DNA of 64,000 nt from Pseudoxanthomonas sp. X-1 (GCF_020042665.1 NZ_CP083376.1:2454001-2518000); one strand, 5' to 3'. Positions 28,239 to 38,635 are shown, counted from the stretch's first letter. A program made the numbers and translations. The notes: generated by a model from the letters alone, not told the origin.

Positions 28239-29930
28239 TTACTCGGACTTGCCGCCGTCCAGCTGCGCGCGCAGCAGCGCACCCAGGCTGGTGGTACCGG
28301 TGGCGGCCTCGGCAGCGGTCTTGTTGTACTCGGCCAGCGCCTCGGCGGTTTCCGCCTCGTCCTTGGCCTTGATCGACAGCTGCATCGTGCGGCCCTTGCG
28401 GTCCATGCCGATGAACTTGGCTTCGACCTTGTCGCCGACCTTCAGGTGCTGGCTGGCATCGTCCACGCGGTCGTGGCTGATGTCGCGGGCCGAGACATAG
28501 CCCTCGATGCCGTCGGCCAGCTCGATCGTGGCGCCCTTGGAATCAACTTCCTTGACGGTGCCTTCGACCTTGGAGCCCTTCGGATGCGAGGCCATGTACT
28601 GGCCGAACGGATCCTGCTCCAGCTGCTTGACGCCAAGGCTGATGCGCTCGCGCTCCGGATCGACGGCCAGCACCACGGCGTCCAGCGTGTCGCCCTTCTT
28701 GAAGTTGCGGGCGATGTCCTCGCCGGTCGAGTTCCAGCTGATGTCCGACAGGTGGATCAGGCCGTCGATGCCGCCGTCCAGGCCGATGAAGATGCCGAAG
28801 TCGGTGATCGACTTGATCTGACCGGACACCTTGTCGCCCTTCTTGTGGATGGCCGCGAAGGTCTCCCACGGATTGGCGGCGACCTGCTTCATGCCCAGCG
28901 AGATGCGGCGACGCTCTTCGTCCACGTCCAGGACCATGACTTCGACCTCGTCACCGACCTGCACGACCTTGGACGGGTTGACGTTCTTGTTGGTCCAGTC
29001 CATCTCGGACACGTGCACCAGGCCTTCCACGCCCGGCTCGATCTCGACGAACGCGCCGTAATCGGTGACGTTGGAGACCTTGCCGAACACGCGGCTGTTG
29101 GACGGATAGCGGCGGGCGATGTTGTCCCACGGATCCTCGCCCAGCTGCTTCAGGCCCAGGCTGACGCGGTTGCGCTCGCGGTCGTACTTGAGCACGCGCA
29201 CTTCCAGCTCCTGGCCGACTTCCACCACCTCGGACGGATGGCGCACGCGCTTCCAGGCCATGTCGGTGATGTGCAGCAGGCCATCGATGCCGCCCAGGTC
29301 GACGAACGCGCCGTAGTCGGTGAGGTTCTTGACCACACCCTTCAGCACCACGCCTTCCTGCAGCTTGTCCATCAGGGCCTCGCGCTCCTCGGAGTGCTCG
29401 GACTCGACGACGGCGCGGCGGGAAACGACCACGTTGTTGCGCTTGCGGTCCAGCTTGATGAGCTTGAACTCCAGCTCCTTGCCTTCCAGGTAGCCGGGAT
29501 CGCGCACCGGGCGCACATCGACCAGCGAGCCGGGCAGGAACGCGCGCACGTCCTTGATGTCGACGGTGAAGCCGCCCTTGACCTTGCCGCTGATGCGGCC
29601 GGTGATGGTCTCGTTCTTCTCCAGGGCTTCTTCCAGCTCGTCCCACACCATGGCGCGCTTGGCCTTCTCGCGCGACAGGACGGTTTCGCCGAAGCCGTTC
29701 TCGAGCGAGTCGAGCGCGACCTTCACCTGGTCGCCCACGCCCACGTCGATCTCGCCGGCGTCGTTACGGAACTGTTCGATCGGCACGATGCCTTCGGACT
29801 TCAGGCCGGCGTTGATCACCACCACGTCGTTGCGCACCTCGACCACGGTGCCGACGACGATGGCGCCCGGCTTCAGCTTGGCCAGATGGGTCTGGCTCTG
29901 CTCGAACAGTTCTGCAAATGATTCGGTCAT
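28239..29930 (-). CDS. rpsA: 30S ribosomal protein S1
   Basis: 563 aa, full length, with six consecutive S1 RNA-binding domains; for example [37 protein letters not shown] and [19 protein letters not shown] mark domains 3-5. It unfolds mRNA and recruits it to the 30S subunit. cmk lies upstream and ihfB downstream, the standard gene order. The 164-bp leader is GC-rich and could fold, consistent with known S1 autogenous control, but no specific motif was identified. Confidence 0.97.
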   Translation of the reverse strand: MTESFAELFEQSQTHLAKLKPGAIVVGTVVEVRNDVVVINAGLKSEGIVPIEQFRNDAGEIDVGVGDQVKVALDSLENGFGETVLSREKAKRAMVWDELEEALEKNETITGRISGKVKGGFTVDIKDVRAFLPGSLVDVRPVRDPGYLEGKELEFKLIKLDRKRNNVVVSRRAVVESEHSEEREALMDKLQEGVVLKGVVKNLTDYGAFVDLGGIDGLLHITDMAWKRVRHPSEVVEVGQELEVRVLKYDRERNRVSLGLKQLGEDPWDNIARRYPSNSRVFGKVSNVTDYGAFVEIEPGVEGLVHVSEMDWTNKNVNPSKVVQVGDEVEVMVLDVDEERRRISLGMKQVAANPWETFAAIHKKGDKVSGQIKSITDFGIFIGLDGGIDGLIHLSDISWNSTGEDIARNFKKGDTLDAVVLAVDPERERISLGVKQLEQDPFGQYMASHPKGSKVEGTVKEVDSKGATIELADGIEGYVSARDISHDRVDDASQHLKVGDKVEAKFIGMDRKGRTMQLSIKAKDEAETAEALAEYNKTAAEAATGTTSLGALLRAQLDGGKSE

Positions 29931-30094
29931 TGTTGATTACTCAGTTGGACACACGGACAGGTGCTCACCGCCTGCGGCGGCCTTGGCCCCTGTCCACCCG
30001 TTGCGGCACCAATGGCGGCTGCCGTGTGTTGGTTGGTTGGATGACCACCCCGGCCGACATGGACGAGGTGGGGTTGATGTCTGCCGCGATCGAC

Positions 30095-30775
30095 TCAGGC
30101 GGCGGGCGCCGGCACCAGGGCCAGCACCCGCGTGACGACGGCATCGATGTCCAGGCCCGTGGTGTCGATGAGGACGGCGTCTTGCGCCGGCCGCAGCGGC
30201 GCCACCGTGCGCTGGGCGTCGCGGGCGTCGCGCGCGAGGATCTCGCGCAGCAGACCGTCGATTGTGACCGAAACCCCCTTGTCTTTCAACTGCTTATAGC
30301 GGCGCTCGGCGCGCTCCTCGGCGCTGGCGGTCAGGAACACCTTGTAGGGAGCGTCCGGGAAGATGACCGTCCCCATGTCCCGGCCGTCGGCGACCAGGCC
30401 GGGCGCGGTGCGGAAGGCCCGCTGGCGCTCCTTCAGCGCCGAGCGCACCTCGGGGATCGCGGCGATCGCCGAGGCCACGGTGCCCGTGGTTTCCAGCCGC
30501 AGCTCGTCGGTGGCGTCCACGCCGTTGACCAGCACCCGCATCTCGGCGCCTTCCTGGTCGCGGAAGCTGACGTGGGTATCGAAGGTGCAACGCACCAGGG
30601 CGGCGGCGTCGGACAGGTCCAGGTCGGCCCAGCTGGCCGCCACCCCGACCGCCCGGTACAGCGCGCCCGAGTCCAGGTAGTGCCAGCCCAGCCGGGTCGC
30701 GGCCAGGCGGCTGACCGTGCCCTTGCCCGCCCCGGACGGACCATCGATGGTGAGGACGGGAACGGAGGCTGTCAT
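30095..30775 (-). CDS. cmk: Cytidylate kinase
   Basis: Phosphorylates CMP and dCMP. 226 aa from [12 protein letters not shown] at 30775. The P-loop is [10 protein letters not shown], followed by [14 protein letters not shown] and [15 protein letters not shown], all signatures of the family. Residues upstream to 30871 come from a GC-rich leader and are not included. First gene of the cmk-rpsA-ihfB-lapA-lapB series. Confidence 0.96.
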   Translation of the reverse strand: MTASVPVLTIDGPSGAGKGTVSRLAATRLGWHYLDSGALYRAVGVAASWADLDLSDAAALVRCTFDTHVSFRDQEGAEMRVLVNGVDATDELRLETTGTVASAIAAIPEVRSALKERQRAFRTAPGLVADGRDMGTVIFPDAPYKVFLTASAEERAERRYKQLKDKGVSVTIDGLLREILARDARDAQRTVAPLRPAQDAVLIDTTGLDIDAVVTRVLALVPAPAA

Positions 30776-30875
30776 GATGGCGGGCTCGGCATGGGGAAAC
30801 GCCGCATTATCGCCGACCCGCGCGGCCCCTTGCCCCAGGCGTGATCCGGTAGCGAAGAAATTTCCGGCCAACTGC

Positions 30876-30905
30876 TTGAATCGACTCGGAAAGCCAGGCT
30901 AGAAT
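30876..30905 (+). promoter_or_regulatory. Probable sigma-70 promoter of rpmJ
   Basis: TTGAAT (30876-30881) and TAGAAT (30900-30905) are separated by 18 bp, about 47 bp before the rpmJ ATG. Each box is one mismatch from, or close to, consensus. Confidence 0.65.
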
Positions 30906-30952
30906 GGCGGGCTTAGTAGGTTCCATCCCATTCCACGCCGAGGTTTTACGTC

Positions 30953-31078
30953 ATGAAGGTCCTGTCCTCCCTGAAGTCGGCGAAGGCCCGTCACCGCGAC
31001 TGCAAGGTGGTCCGCCGTCGTGGCAAGGTCTTCGTGATCTGCAAGTCCAATCCGCGCTTCAAGGCTCGCCAGCGCTGA
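30953..31078 (+). CDS. rpmJ: 50S ribosomal protein L36, zinc-free type
   Basis: 41 aa ([20 protein letters not shown] at the N-terminus). The CxxC...CxxxxH zinc site of standard L36 is not kept; only Cys17 and Cys30 remain. This places it with the longer C-minus (YkgO-type) paralogs. It is a stand-alone gene with its own promoter and terminator. In some bacteria such paralogs are induced under zinc limitation by Zur; I see no clear Zur box here. Too short for most open-frame lists but unmistakable by sequence. Confidence 0.93.
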   Translation: MKVLSSLKSAKARHRDCKVVRRRGKVFVICKSNPRFKARQR

Positions 31079-31104
31079 GTTCCAGCGCCGTGCGATGCAC
31101 CGGA

Positions 31105-31130
31105 AACCGCCCTTCGCCGGGCGGTTTTTT
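31105..31130 (+). terminator. Intrinsic terminator after rpmJ
   Basis: AACCGCCC (31105-31112), 6-base loop, GGGCGGTT (31119-31126), then a run of T. It lies 27 bp past the rpmJ stop. Confidence 0.9.
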
Positions 31131-31179
31131 GTTGTGGCCGCTCTGCTATAAAGACCGCCTCACCTGGGGGAACCTCGTC

Positions 31180-31506
31180 ATGAAGCCTCGCCTGCGCCTG
31201 CTGTCCCTGATCGCCCTGGCCGCGCTGACCGGCCCGTCCGGTGCCGAGACCCTGCTGGTCGACCGCGCACGCGATCCTGCCTCCAACCTGCCGGTGCGCG
31301 GGCTGACCACGCGTGAGGTGGAAGCCAGGTTCGGCGCGCCGCAGCAGCGCCTGGACCCGCGCGGCGGGCAGAAGCGCCAGTGGCCGACGATCAACCGCTG
31401 GGTCTACCCCAACTTCACCGTGTACTTCGAGAAGAACAAGGTGATCGACGTGGTGACCAACAAGGCCAGCCCCAACGAGATCGGCCCCAAGCCGCCGATC
31501 CGCTAA
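31180..31506 (+). CDS. Small exported protein of unknown function
   Basis: 108 aa from the ATG at 31180, with a signal peptide (LRLLSLIALAALTGPSGAE, cleavage likely after the GA of SGAE). The mature part has VRGLTTREVEARFGAPQQRL and WVYPNFTVYFEKNKVIDVV. This resembles the SmpA/OmlA (BamE-like) pattern of a helix, then 'FG.P' and a beta hairpin, but with no lipobox. Function unknown; a periplasmic location is inferred. A TATAAA sequence lies about 30 bp upstream. Frames opening earlier at 30904 cross rpmJ and are rejected. Confidence 0.75.
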   Translation: MKPRLRLLSLIALAALTGPSGAETLLVDRARDPASNLPVRGLTTREVEARFGAPQQRLDPRGGQKRQWPTINRWVYPNFTVYFEKNKVIDVVTNKASPNEIGPKPPIR

Positions 31507-31628
31507 GGCGAGTTCACCTGCGGTCTGCGGCGCGCAGGCCGCCTCGCGGTCATCGCCCCGACGCGAGGACCGCATAATCAAGCAGGACCTGCCGGTGTGC
31601 GATCCCGGCGCAGCTGATGGAAAACCCG

Positions 31629-32660
31629 ATGACCAATGTCCGTTTCCCCGCGGAGTGGGAACCCCAATCCGCGATCCTCATCGCGTGGCCGCATGCCGGC
31701 ACCGACTGGGCCGCGCGCCTGGAATCGGTCGAAGAGACCTATATCGCCCTGGTGGCGGGCATCACCCGCTTCCAGCCGGTGGTGATCTGCGTGGCCGACG
31801 CGGACCTGCAGGTATACGCCGAGGCGCGCCTGCGCTCGGCGCGCGTGGACATGGAGCGCGTGCGCTTCGTCGAGGCGCCGTACGACGACACCTGGCTGCG
31901 CGATTCGGGCCCGATCAGCCTACGCGGCGCCGAAGGCTTCAAGCTGATGGACTTCCGCTTCACCGGCTGGGGCGGCAAGTACGAGGCCTCGCTGGACGAC
32001 CTGCTGGTCGGCGCGCTGGCCGGCGCGGGCGTGTTCCGCGACGCCTATGTGCAGCGCGTGGACTTCGCGCTGGAAGGCGGCGGCATCGAGACCGATGGCG
32101 CCGGCACCCTGCTGACCACCTGGCGCTGCCTGCACGAGCGCCATCCGGATGCCTCGCGCGCGCAGATCACCGATACGCTGAAGACCTCGCTGCAGCAGCA
32201 GCGCGTGCTGTGGCTGGACCATGGCTATCTGGAAGGCGACGACACCGACGCCCACATCGATACCCTGGCCCGCTTCGCGCCGGGCGATGCCATCGTCTAC
32301 CAGGCCTGCGACGACACCGGCGATGCGCACCACGCCGAGCTGACCGCGATGGGTGAGGAACTCGCTGCGCTGCGCACACCCGGTGGCGCGCCGTACACGC
32401 TGTATCCGCTGCCGTGGGCGCAGCCGATCCTGGACGACGGCCGTCGCCTGGCCGCCAGCTATGCCAATTACCTGATCCTCAACGGCGCGGTGCTGATGCC
32501 CGCCTACGGCGATCCGGCCGATGGCCCGGCCGCCGAAGTGCTGGCCAAGGCCTATCCGGGCCGGGAGATCGTGCAGATCCCCTGCCGTCCGCTGATCTGG
32601 CAGAACGGCAGCCTGCACTGCGTGACCATGCAGCTGCCCGAGGGCCTGCTGGCCGCGTGA
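31629..32660 (+). CDS. aguA: Agmatine deiminase
   Basis: Hydrolyses agmatine to N-carbamoylputrescine and ammonia. About 343 aa from MTNVRFPAEWEPQSAILIAW. An earlier ATG at 31617 would add four residues, but the family usually begins near the used Met and GGAAA precedes it. Guanidine-modifying (pentein) motifs are present: WLRDSGPISL, FTGWGGKY, LEGGGIETDG and the C-terminal nucleophile Cys in NGSLHCVTMQLP. The next gene encodes the following pathway step. Confidence 0.95.
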   Translation: MTNVRFPAEWEPQSAILIAWPHAGTDWAARLESVEETYIALVAGITRFQPVVICVADADLQVYAEARLRSARVDMERVRFVEAPYDDTWLRDSGPISLRGAEGFKLMDFRFTGWGGKYEASLDDLLVGALAGAGVFRDAYVQRVDFALEGGGIETDGAGTLLTTWRCLHERHPDASRAQITDTLKTSLQQQRVLWLDHGYLEGDDTDAHIDTLARFAPGDAIVYQACDDTGDAHHAELTAMGEELAALRTPGGAPYTLYPLPWAQPILDDGRRLAASYANYLILNGAVLMPAYGDPADGPAAEVLAKAYPGREIVQIPCRPLIWQNGSLHCVTMQLPEGLLAA

Positions 32661-32771
32661 ACCCGCGCCGTGTGGCATCGCGCCCGGCCGCGTGAGCGGC
32701 CTTGCACGGACGCAGGGCGTCCCACACATCCGCGTTACCATTCCTTCTCCCCCTGCTGTCGCACCGCCGCC

Positions 32772-33656
32772 ATGACCCGTCGCACCCTGCCCGTTGCCCT
32801 GATCCAGGAAAAGAACCACGGCGACGCCGATGCCAATCTGACGGTGATCGAGCAGCGCGTGGCCGAGGCCGCCAAGCGCGGCGCCAAACTGGTGCTGCTG
32901 CAGGAACTGCATAACGGCGCCTATTTCTGCCAGCACGAGTCGGTGCACGAGTTCGATCTGGCCGAGCCGATCCCGGGCCCGAGCACCGCGCGCCTGGCCG
33001 AACTGGCCAGGCAGCACAAGGTAGTGCTGGTGAGCTCGCTGTTCGAGCGCCGCGCCGCCGGGCTGTACCACAACACCGCGGTGGTGTTCGACGCCGACGG
33101 CAGCACGGCCGGCAAGTACCGCAAGATGCATATCCCGGACGACCCGGGCTTCTACGAGAAGTTCTACTTCACCCCGGGCGACCTGGGTTTCAAGCCGATC
33201 GACACCTCGGTCGGCCGCCTGGGCGTGCTGGTGTGCTGGGACCAGTGGTATCCGGAGGGCGCGCGCCTGATGGCGCTGGCCGGTGCCGACCTGCTGCTCT
33301 ACCCCACCGCCATCGGCTGGGATCCGGACGATGCGCAGGACGAGAAGACCCGGCAGCGCGATGCCTGGGTGCTGAGCCATCGCGGCCACGCCGTGGCCAA
33401 CGGCCTGCCGGTGCTCAGCTGCAACCGTGTCGGCCACGAGGCCTCGCCGCTGGGCGCCTCGGGGATCGACTTCTGGGGCAACAGCCATGTGCTGGGGCCG
33501 CAGGGCGAGTTCCTGGCCGAAGCCGGCGGCGAAGCGGAAATCCTCAGCGTCGAGGTCGACCTGCAGCGCAGCGAGCACGTGCGCCGCATCTGGCCATTCC
33601 TGCGCGACCGTCGCATCGATGCCTACGGCGACCTGACCCGCCGTTACATCGATTGA
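32772..33656 (+). CDS. aguB: N-carbamoylputrescine amidase
   Basis: Converts N-carbamoylputrescine to putrescine, CO2 and ammonia. 294 aa from MTRRTLPVALIQEKNHGD. The nitrilase-superfamily triad is Glu45 (LLQELHNGAYF), Lys118 (KYRKMHIPDDP) and Cys155 (GVLVCWDQWYPEGARL). It sits 111 bp downstream of aguA and with it completes agmatine-to-putrescine conversion. No arginine decarboxylase gene is visible in the window. Confidence 0.95.
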   Translation: MTRRTLPVALIQEKNHGDADANLTVIEQRVAEAAKRGAKLVLLQELHNGAYFCQHESVHEFDLAEPIPGPSTARLAELARQHKVVLVSSLFERRAAGLYHNTAVVFDADGSTAGKYRKMHIPDDPGFYEKFYFTPGDLGFKPIDTSVGRLGVLVCWDQWYPEGARLMALAGADLLLYPTAIGWDPDDAQDEKTRQRDAWVLSHRGHAVANGLPVLSCNRVGHEASPLGASGIDFWGNSHVLGPQGEFLAEAGGEAEILSVEVDLQRSEHVRRIWPFLRDRRIDAYGDLTRRYID

Positions 33657-33678
33657 TGGCCCCGCGCGCGCCGTCCGC

Positions 33679-34218
33679 ATGAGCGCCGCGCTGCCGCGCA
33701 TCCGGCCCGTGCGCGTCGAGGACATGCCGGCGATCACGGCGATCTACGCCGCGCAGGTCACCGGTGGCGTGGCCACCTACGAAGAAGACCCGCCGGACGT
33801 GAACGAAATGCGGCGTCGGATGCAGGCGCTGCTGGATCAGGGCTACCCGTATCTGGTCGCCGAGTGCGAGGGCCGCGTCGCCGGCTACGCCTACGCCGGC
33901 AGCTACCGCGCCCGCCGCGCCTACCGCTTCACCGTGGAGAACACGGTCTACGTGGACACGGCCTTCCACGGCCGCCGTATCGGCAGCGCGCTGCTGCAGG
34001 CGCTGATCGAGACCTGCATCGCGCGCGGCTTCCGCCAGATGATCGCGGTGATCGGCGATTCGGCCAACGCCGTATCGGTACGCTTGCACGAGCGCGCCGG
34101 CTTCCGCACCGTGGGCGTCTTCCAGGGCATCGGCCGCAAGCACGGCCGCTGGCTCGACCTGCTTCAGATGCAGCGCGCGCTGGGTGAAGGCGCTGCCGGC
34201 GCTCCTTTCGACGAGTAA
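33679..34218 (+). CDS. GNAT N-acetyltransferase (phosphinothricin acetyltransferase-like)
   Basis: 179 aa. The GNAT acetyl-CoA site lies near VDTAFHGRRIGSALLQALIE, with AVIGDSANAVSVRLHERAGF further on and FQGIGRKHGRWLDLLQMQR at the end, the pattern of Pat/Bar and YncA-type enzymes. These acetylate methionine sulfoximine, phosphinothricin or related amines. The natural substrate here is unknown. It begins 22 bp after aguB and is followed 3 bp later by the TraB gene, so all are likely one transcript. Confidence 0.87.
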   Translation: MSAALPRIRPVRVEDMPAITAIYAAQVTGGVATYEEDPPDVNEMRRRMQALLDQGYPYLVAECEGRVAGYAYAGSYRARRAYRFTVENTVYVDTAFHGRRIGSALLQALIETCIARGFRQMIAVIGDSANAVSVRLHERAGFRTVGVFQGIGRKHGRWLDLLQMQRALGEGAAGAPFDE

Positions 34219-34221
34219 TCC

Positions 34222-35454
34222 ATGACCGACACCGATTCCACCGCCCTGCCCGCCATGCTTCAGCGGGAGGAAGGCGCAGAACAGCCGCAGCGCGTGGTGC
34301 AGCGCGATGGCGTGCGCTACACGCTGCTGGGCACCGCACACGTGTCCAAGGCCAGCGTCGAGGCCGTGCAGCAGGCCATCGACAGCGGCGCCTACGACGC
34401 GGTGGCCGTCGAACTCGATGCCCAGCGCCTGCAGGCGCTGAGCGATCCGGATGCGCTGGCCAAGCTGGACCTGGTGCAGGTGATCCGCAAGGGCCGCGTG
34501 GCGCTGTTCGCGGCCAATCTGGCGCTGGCGGCCTACCAGCGTCGCCTGGCCGAACAGCTGGGCATCGAGCCCGGCGCCGAGCTCAAGCGCGCGGTGGACG
34601 TGGCGCGTGAGCGCGGGCTGGCCGTGCACCTGATCGACCGCGAGGTCGGCCTGACCTTCAAGCGCGCCTCGGCCAAGCTGGGCCTGTTCGGCAAGCTCAA
34701 GCTGGGCGCCGGCCTGCTTGGCGGCCTGTTCGCCTCCGACGAGGTGGGCGAGGCGGAAATCGAACAGCTCAAGCAGGGCGACATGCTGGAAGCCAGCTTC
34801 GGCGAGTTCGCCAAGGAGAGTCCGGCCCTGTACGAGGCGGTGATCGCCGAGCGCGACCGCTACATGGCCGCCAGCCTGCGCGAACAGGCCGGCAGCGCAC
34901 GCGAGGTGCTGGCCGTGGTCGGCGCCGGCCATCTGCAGGGCCTGGCCCAGCACCTGGCCGAGGACCAGGCCGACCCGGCCGTGGTGCGCAGCGAACTGGA
35001 ATTCGTCCAGCCCAAGCGCAAGCTGCCCTGGCTCATGATGCTGCTGAGCGTGCTGGTGCTGGGCGGCATCGTCTGGGGCTTCTACAGCGGCGGGCTGAAG
35101 GTCGGCAGCACGCTGCTGGTGCAGTGGCTGGTGCTGACCGGCGGCCTGGCCGGGCTGGGCTGCCTGGCCGCAGCCGGTCATCCGCTCAGCATCCTGGCGG
35201 CGATCGTCGCCGCGCCGCTCAAGCCGTTCCGCCCGGGCCTGCCGGCCGGCGCCTTCAGCGCGCTGGTCGAGGTGCACCTGCGCAAGCCGGCCTACGGCGA
35301 CTTCCTGGCGCTGCGCGACGATGCGCAGACGCTCAAGGGCTGGTACCGCAATCGCGTCTGCCGCGTGGTGCTGACCTTCATGCTGACCAACCTGGGCAGC
35401 ATGGCCGGCTTCTGGATCACCGGCGTGCTGGTGGCGCGCAAGCTGCTGGGCTGA
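34222..35454 (+). CDS. TraB/PrgY-family membrane protein
   Basis: 410 aa. The TraB domain opens with YTLLGTAHVSKASVEAV and includes VAVELDAQRLQAL and VVGAGHLQGLAQHL, which carry conserved His/Glu residues proposed to form a metalloprotease-like site. The last ~130 residues contain several hydrophobic spans. Family members are thought to degrade peptide pheromones in enterococci, but the proteobacterial role is not known. It ends the plus-strand run that begins at aguA and converges on the RND pump gene. Confidence 0.83.
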   Translation: MTDTDSTALPAMLQREEGAEQPQRVVQRDGVRYTLLGTAHVSKASVEAVQQAIDSGAYDAVAVELDAQRLQALSDPDALAKLDLVQVIRKGRVALFAANLALAAYQRRLAEQLGIEPGAELKRAVDVARERGLAVHLIDREVGLTFKRASAKLGLFGKLKLGAGLLGGLFASDEVGEAEIEQLKQGDMLEASFGEFAKESPALYEAVIAERDRYMAASLREQAGSAREVLAVVGAGHLQGLAQHLAEDQADPAVVRSELEFVQPKRKLPWLMMLLSVLVLGGIVWGFYSGGLKVGSTLLVQWLVLTGGLAGLGCLAAAGHPLSILAAIVAAPLKPFRPGLPAGAFSALVEVHLRKPAYGDFLALRDDAQTLKGWYRNRVCRVVLTFMLTNLGSMAGFWITGVLVARKLLG

Positions 35455-35472
35455 CGCCGGCCGGCACGGCGC

Positions 35473-38400
35473 TCAGGCCGTGCCGACCGCGACCTCCGGT
35501 GGCACGCCGCGGGCGCGGCGCACCAGCCGGCGCATGCCCGCGCTGAGGTCGTCCAGGATCGCGTAGATGGTCGGCAGGAACAGCAGGCTGACCACGGTCG
35601 AGAACGCCAGGCCGCCGGCGATGGCGCGGGCCATCGGGAAGTACGGCGGGCCGTCGCCGCCCATCTGCGTGCCGCCCATGGCAATGGGCACCATCGCCAG
35701 GATCGCCGTGCCCATGGTCATCATGATCGGGCGCAGGCGCTCGCGGCTGCCCTCCACCAGCGCGTCGGTGCGGCCCAGGCCGCCGCGGCGCAGCGTGTTG
35801 ATGTGCTCGATCATCACGATGCCGTTGTTCACCACCACGCCCATCAGCACCAGGATGCCGATGAAGGACATCACGCCGAAGGCGGTGCCGGTGAGCCAGA
35901 ACAGCCAGAACACGCCGAAAATCGAGAACACCACGCCGGACATGATCGCCGCCGGGAACAGCAGCGACTCGAACACCGCCGCCATCACCAGGTAGATCAT
36001 CAGCAGCGCGATGACCATGTTGAACAGCATCTGCTGCATGGCCTCGCCGTCGTCCTGGTAGTCGCCGCCGTCGAAGGTGTAGTGGTAGCCGGCCGGGAAG
36101 GCCATCGCCTTGAGCACCGCCTCCATCGCCTCGCGGCCCTTGGCCGCGGTGACCTGCTCGGCCAGGTTGGCGGTGATGGCCAGCGTGGTCTGGCGGTTGC
36201 TGCGCGAGATCTGCGAGGCCGATGGCGCCATGTCGATGCTGACCATCGACAGCAGCGGCACGCTGCGCCCGTCCTTGGCGCGCACCATGAAGCCCTCCAG
36301 GTCGGCGATGGTCGACTGCTCGGCGCCGGCGAAGCGTACGGTGACCGGCACCTCGGTGTCGCCGCGGCGCAGCTCGCGCAGCTGGCCGCCGCGCAGGGCG
36401 ATGTTGACGAAGCTCGCCACGTCCTGCGCCGAGAAGCCAAACGCCGCGACGCGCTCGCGGTCCACCCGCACCTTCAGCTCGCTGCTCTGGTCGCCGGCGT
36501 CGATGCGCACGTCGCGCAGTTCCGGGCGGCTGGCCAGCGCCGGCAGCACGTCGCGGGCGATTTCCTGCAACACCGCAGTCGAGTCGCCGGTCAGCTGCAC
36601 CTGCACGCCGTTCTTGTTGCCGCCGCCGTTGCCATTGCCGCTGCCCATCACGATCTCGGCACGCGCCGACTTGGGCAGGCCCTTGCGCAGCAGCTCGACC
36701 CGGCGCTTGGTCTCGTCCGGATCGGTGGTGTCGAACTTCACCGAACTCGACGCGCCCTCGCTCTCGCTGAACCACGAATAGATCTGGGTGATGCCCAGCG
36801 CCTTGCGCTGGCTTTCCAGGTACTGCTCGGCGCGCGCGACCTCGGCCGACATCTGGTCGCGGGTGTAGGAGCCGCGGAACTGGTACAGCACCGAGGTCTC
36901 CCCCGCCTGCCCGCCGCCGAACATGTCCATCTCGGTCAGCTTCATCGGAACCAGGCTGGCGGCCACGATCAGCACGATGCCCAACACGCTCCAGCCGCGG
37001 TGCTCCAGCGTCCAACGCAGGAGGCGCGCATAGCGGCGCTGCAGCCACGGGATCAGGCCGCGCTCGGAACGCAGCAGCGGCGGCGTCTTCATCCGCGCCG
37101 ACAGCATCGGGATCAGGCTGATGGCCACCAGCCAGGAAGCCAGCAGCGAGACCGAGATGGTCACCGCGATCTGCGCCATGAAGATGCTGATCTGGTTGGT
37201 CTCGCCGAACAGGTTGGGCACGAACACGATGCAATGGCAGAGCGTGCCGGCCGACAGGGCGATGGCGACATGCCTGGTCCCGAGCAAGGCGGCCTTGACC
37301 GGCTCGCCCGGCATCTTCTCGCGCTCCTGGAAGATGCTTTCCACCACGACCACGGCGTTGTCGACCAGCATGCCGACCGCCAGCAGCAGGCCCATCATCG
37401 TCAGGATGTTGAGCGTGACCCCGGCGAAGTACATGAAGCCCAGGGTCATCACGAAGCAGATCGGGATGGCCAGGGTCACCATCAGCGTGGATGGCCAGTG
37501 GCGCAGGAAGAAGAACAGCACGGCGATGGACAGCAGCAGGCCGATCGCGCCGGCCTCGGCCAGCTCGAGCAGCGAGGACGTGACGTTCTCGCCCTGGTTC
37601 TCCATCACCTTGACCTGCACATCGGCCAGTTCGGGCTGGGCGCGGATGGCCTCCACCTCGGCCATGGTGTCGCGCGAGACCTGCACCAGGTTGGCGCTGC
37701 GCTCCTTGTAGATGTCCATGCCCACGGCCGGCTTGCCGTCCAGGCGGCGGCCGTAGTCCATGCGCGAGGGCTTGAGCTGCACGCTGGCGATGTCGCCCAG
37801 GCGCAGGCCGCTGTCGGCGATCACCAGCTCGCGCAGCTGCTGCAGGTCGGCGACCTCGCCCATCGGCTGCACGCGCAGGCGCTGGCCGTGGTCGTCGATC
37901 TGGCCGGCGGAGATCGAGAAGTTCGCCGCCTGCAGGCGCGTGGTCAGGTCGTTGAGGTTGAGGCCGTGCGCGGTCAGGCGATCCGGCGCGATCGCCACCT
38001 CCACCTCGTTGGGCGCCGCGCCGGAGATCTCCACGCGCGCCACGCCGGGGATGCGCTCCAGCCGGCGTTTGAATTCACGCTCGATCATGTCGTACGAGGC
38101 AGTCATGTCGCGGTCGCCGGCCAGGCGCACGCGCAGGATCGGCTGGTCGCTGCTGGACCACTTGAACACCGAATAGCGCTTGAGATCGTCGGGCAGGTCA
38201 CCGCGGATCGCATCGAGGCGTTCGCGCGCGTCGGACGCGGCGATGGCGATGTCGCGGTCCCAGTCGCTGAACTCGATGAAGATGCTGGCCGCATCGGCGG
38301 TCGCGGTGCCGCGCAGACGCTTGATGCCCGGCATGATCGCCAGCGCCTCCTCGGCCGGGCGCAGGATGTTGCGCTCGACCTCCTCCGGCGTGGAGCCCGG

Positions 38401-38553
38401 ATACGGCAGCTGCACGAACAGGAACGGCGCGGAGATGTCCGGGAAGGCCTCCAGCGGCAGCCGCACCGCCGCGATCGCGCCGATCACCAGCAGCGAGACG
38501 AAGCACATCACCGTGGTGACGGGCCGGCGGATGCTGAGCGCGGCGATGCTCAT
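35473..38553 (-). CDS. RND multidrug efflux permease (second pump)
   Basis: 1026-aa inner-membrane proton/drug antiporter of the AcrB/AcrF superfamily. The N-terminal span (SIAALSIRRPVTTVMCFVSL) is followed by a large periplasmic loop. The transmembrane acidic motif is LLAVGMLVDNAVVVVESIF and the C-terminal motif VLVLMGVVVNNGIVMIEHIN. It is the last gene of a minus-strand cluster with one adaptor, another RND protein and a protease. No outer-membrane channel gene is adjacent, so it must borrow a TolC-like partner. Substrate unknown. Confidence 0.93.
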   Translation of the reverse strand: MSIAALSIRRPVTTVMCFVSLLVIGAIAAVRLPLEAFPDISAPFLFVQLPYPGSTPEEVERNILRPAEEALAIMPGIKRLRGTATADAASIFIEFSDWDRDIAIAASDARERLDAIRGDLPDDLKRYSVFKWSSSDQPILRVRLAGDRDMTASYDMIEREFKRRLERIPGVARVEISGAAPNEVEVAIAPDRLTAHGLNLNDLTTRLQAANFSISAGQIDDHGQRLRVQPMGEVADLQQLRELVIADSGLRLGDIASVQLKPSRMDYGRRLDGKPAVGMDIYKERSANLVQVSRDTMAEVEAIRAQPELADVQVKVMENQGENVTSSLLELAEAGAIGLLLSIAVLFFFLRHWPSTLMVTLAIPICFVMTLGFMYFAGVTLNILTMMGLLLAVGMLVDNAVVVVESIFQEREKMPGEPVKAALLGTRHVAIALSAGTLCHCIVFVPNLFGETNQISIFMAQIAVTISVSLLASWLVAISLIPMLSARMKTPPLLRSERGLIPWLQRRYARLLRWTLEHRGWSVLGIVLIVAASLVPMKLTEMDMFGGGQAGETSVLYQFRGSYTRDQMSAEVARAEQYLESQRKALGITQIYSWFSESEGASSSVKFDTTDPDETKRRVELLRKGLPKSARAEIVMGSGNGNGGGNKNGVQVQLTGDSTAVLQEIARDVLPALASRPELRDVRIDAGDQSSELKVRVDRERVAAFGFSAQDVASFVNIALRGGQLRELRRGDTEVPVTVRFAGAEQSTIADLEGFMVRAKDGRSVPLLSMVSIDMAPSASQISRSNRQTTLAITANLAEQVTAAKGREAMEAVLKAMAFPAGYHYTFDGGDYQDDGEAMQQMLFNMVIALLMIYLVMAAVFESLLFPAAIMSGVVFSIFGVFWLFWLTGTAFGVMSFIGILVLMGVVVNNGIVMIEHINTLRRGGLGRTDALVEGSRERLRPIMMTMGTAILAMVPIAMGGTQMGGDGPPYFPMARAIAGGLAFSTVVSLLFLPTIYAILDDLSAGMRRLVRRARGVPPEVAVGTA

Positions 38554-38635
38554 CGCTTACCTCGCGCAGGCGCATGGTGCTCCCGCGTCGGGCGCATGGG
38601 CCCGGGCGGGAGGAGGAACTCGCGGCCGCCTGGCG

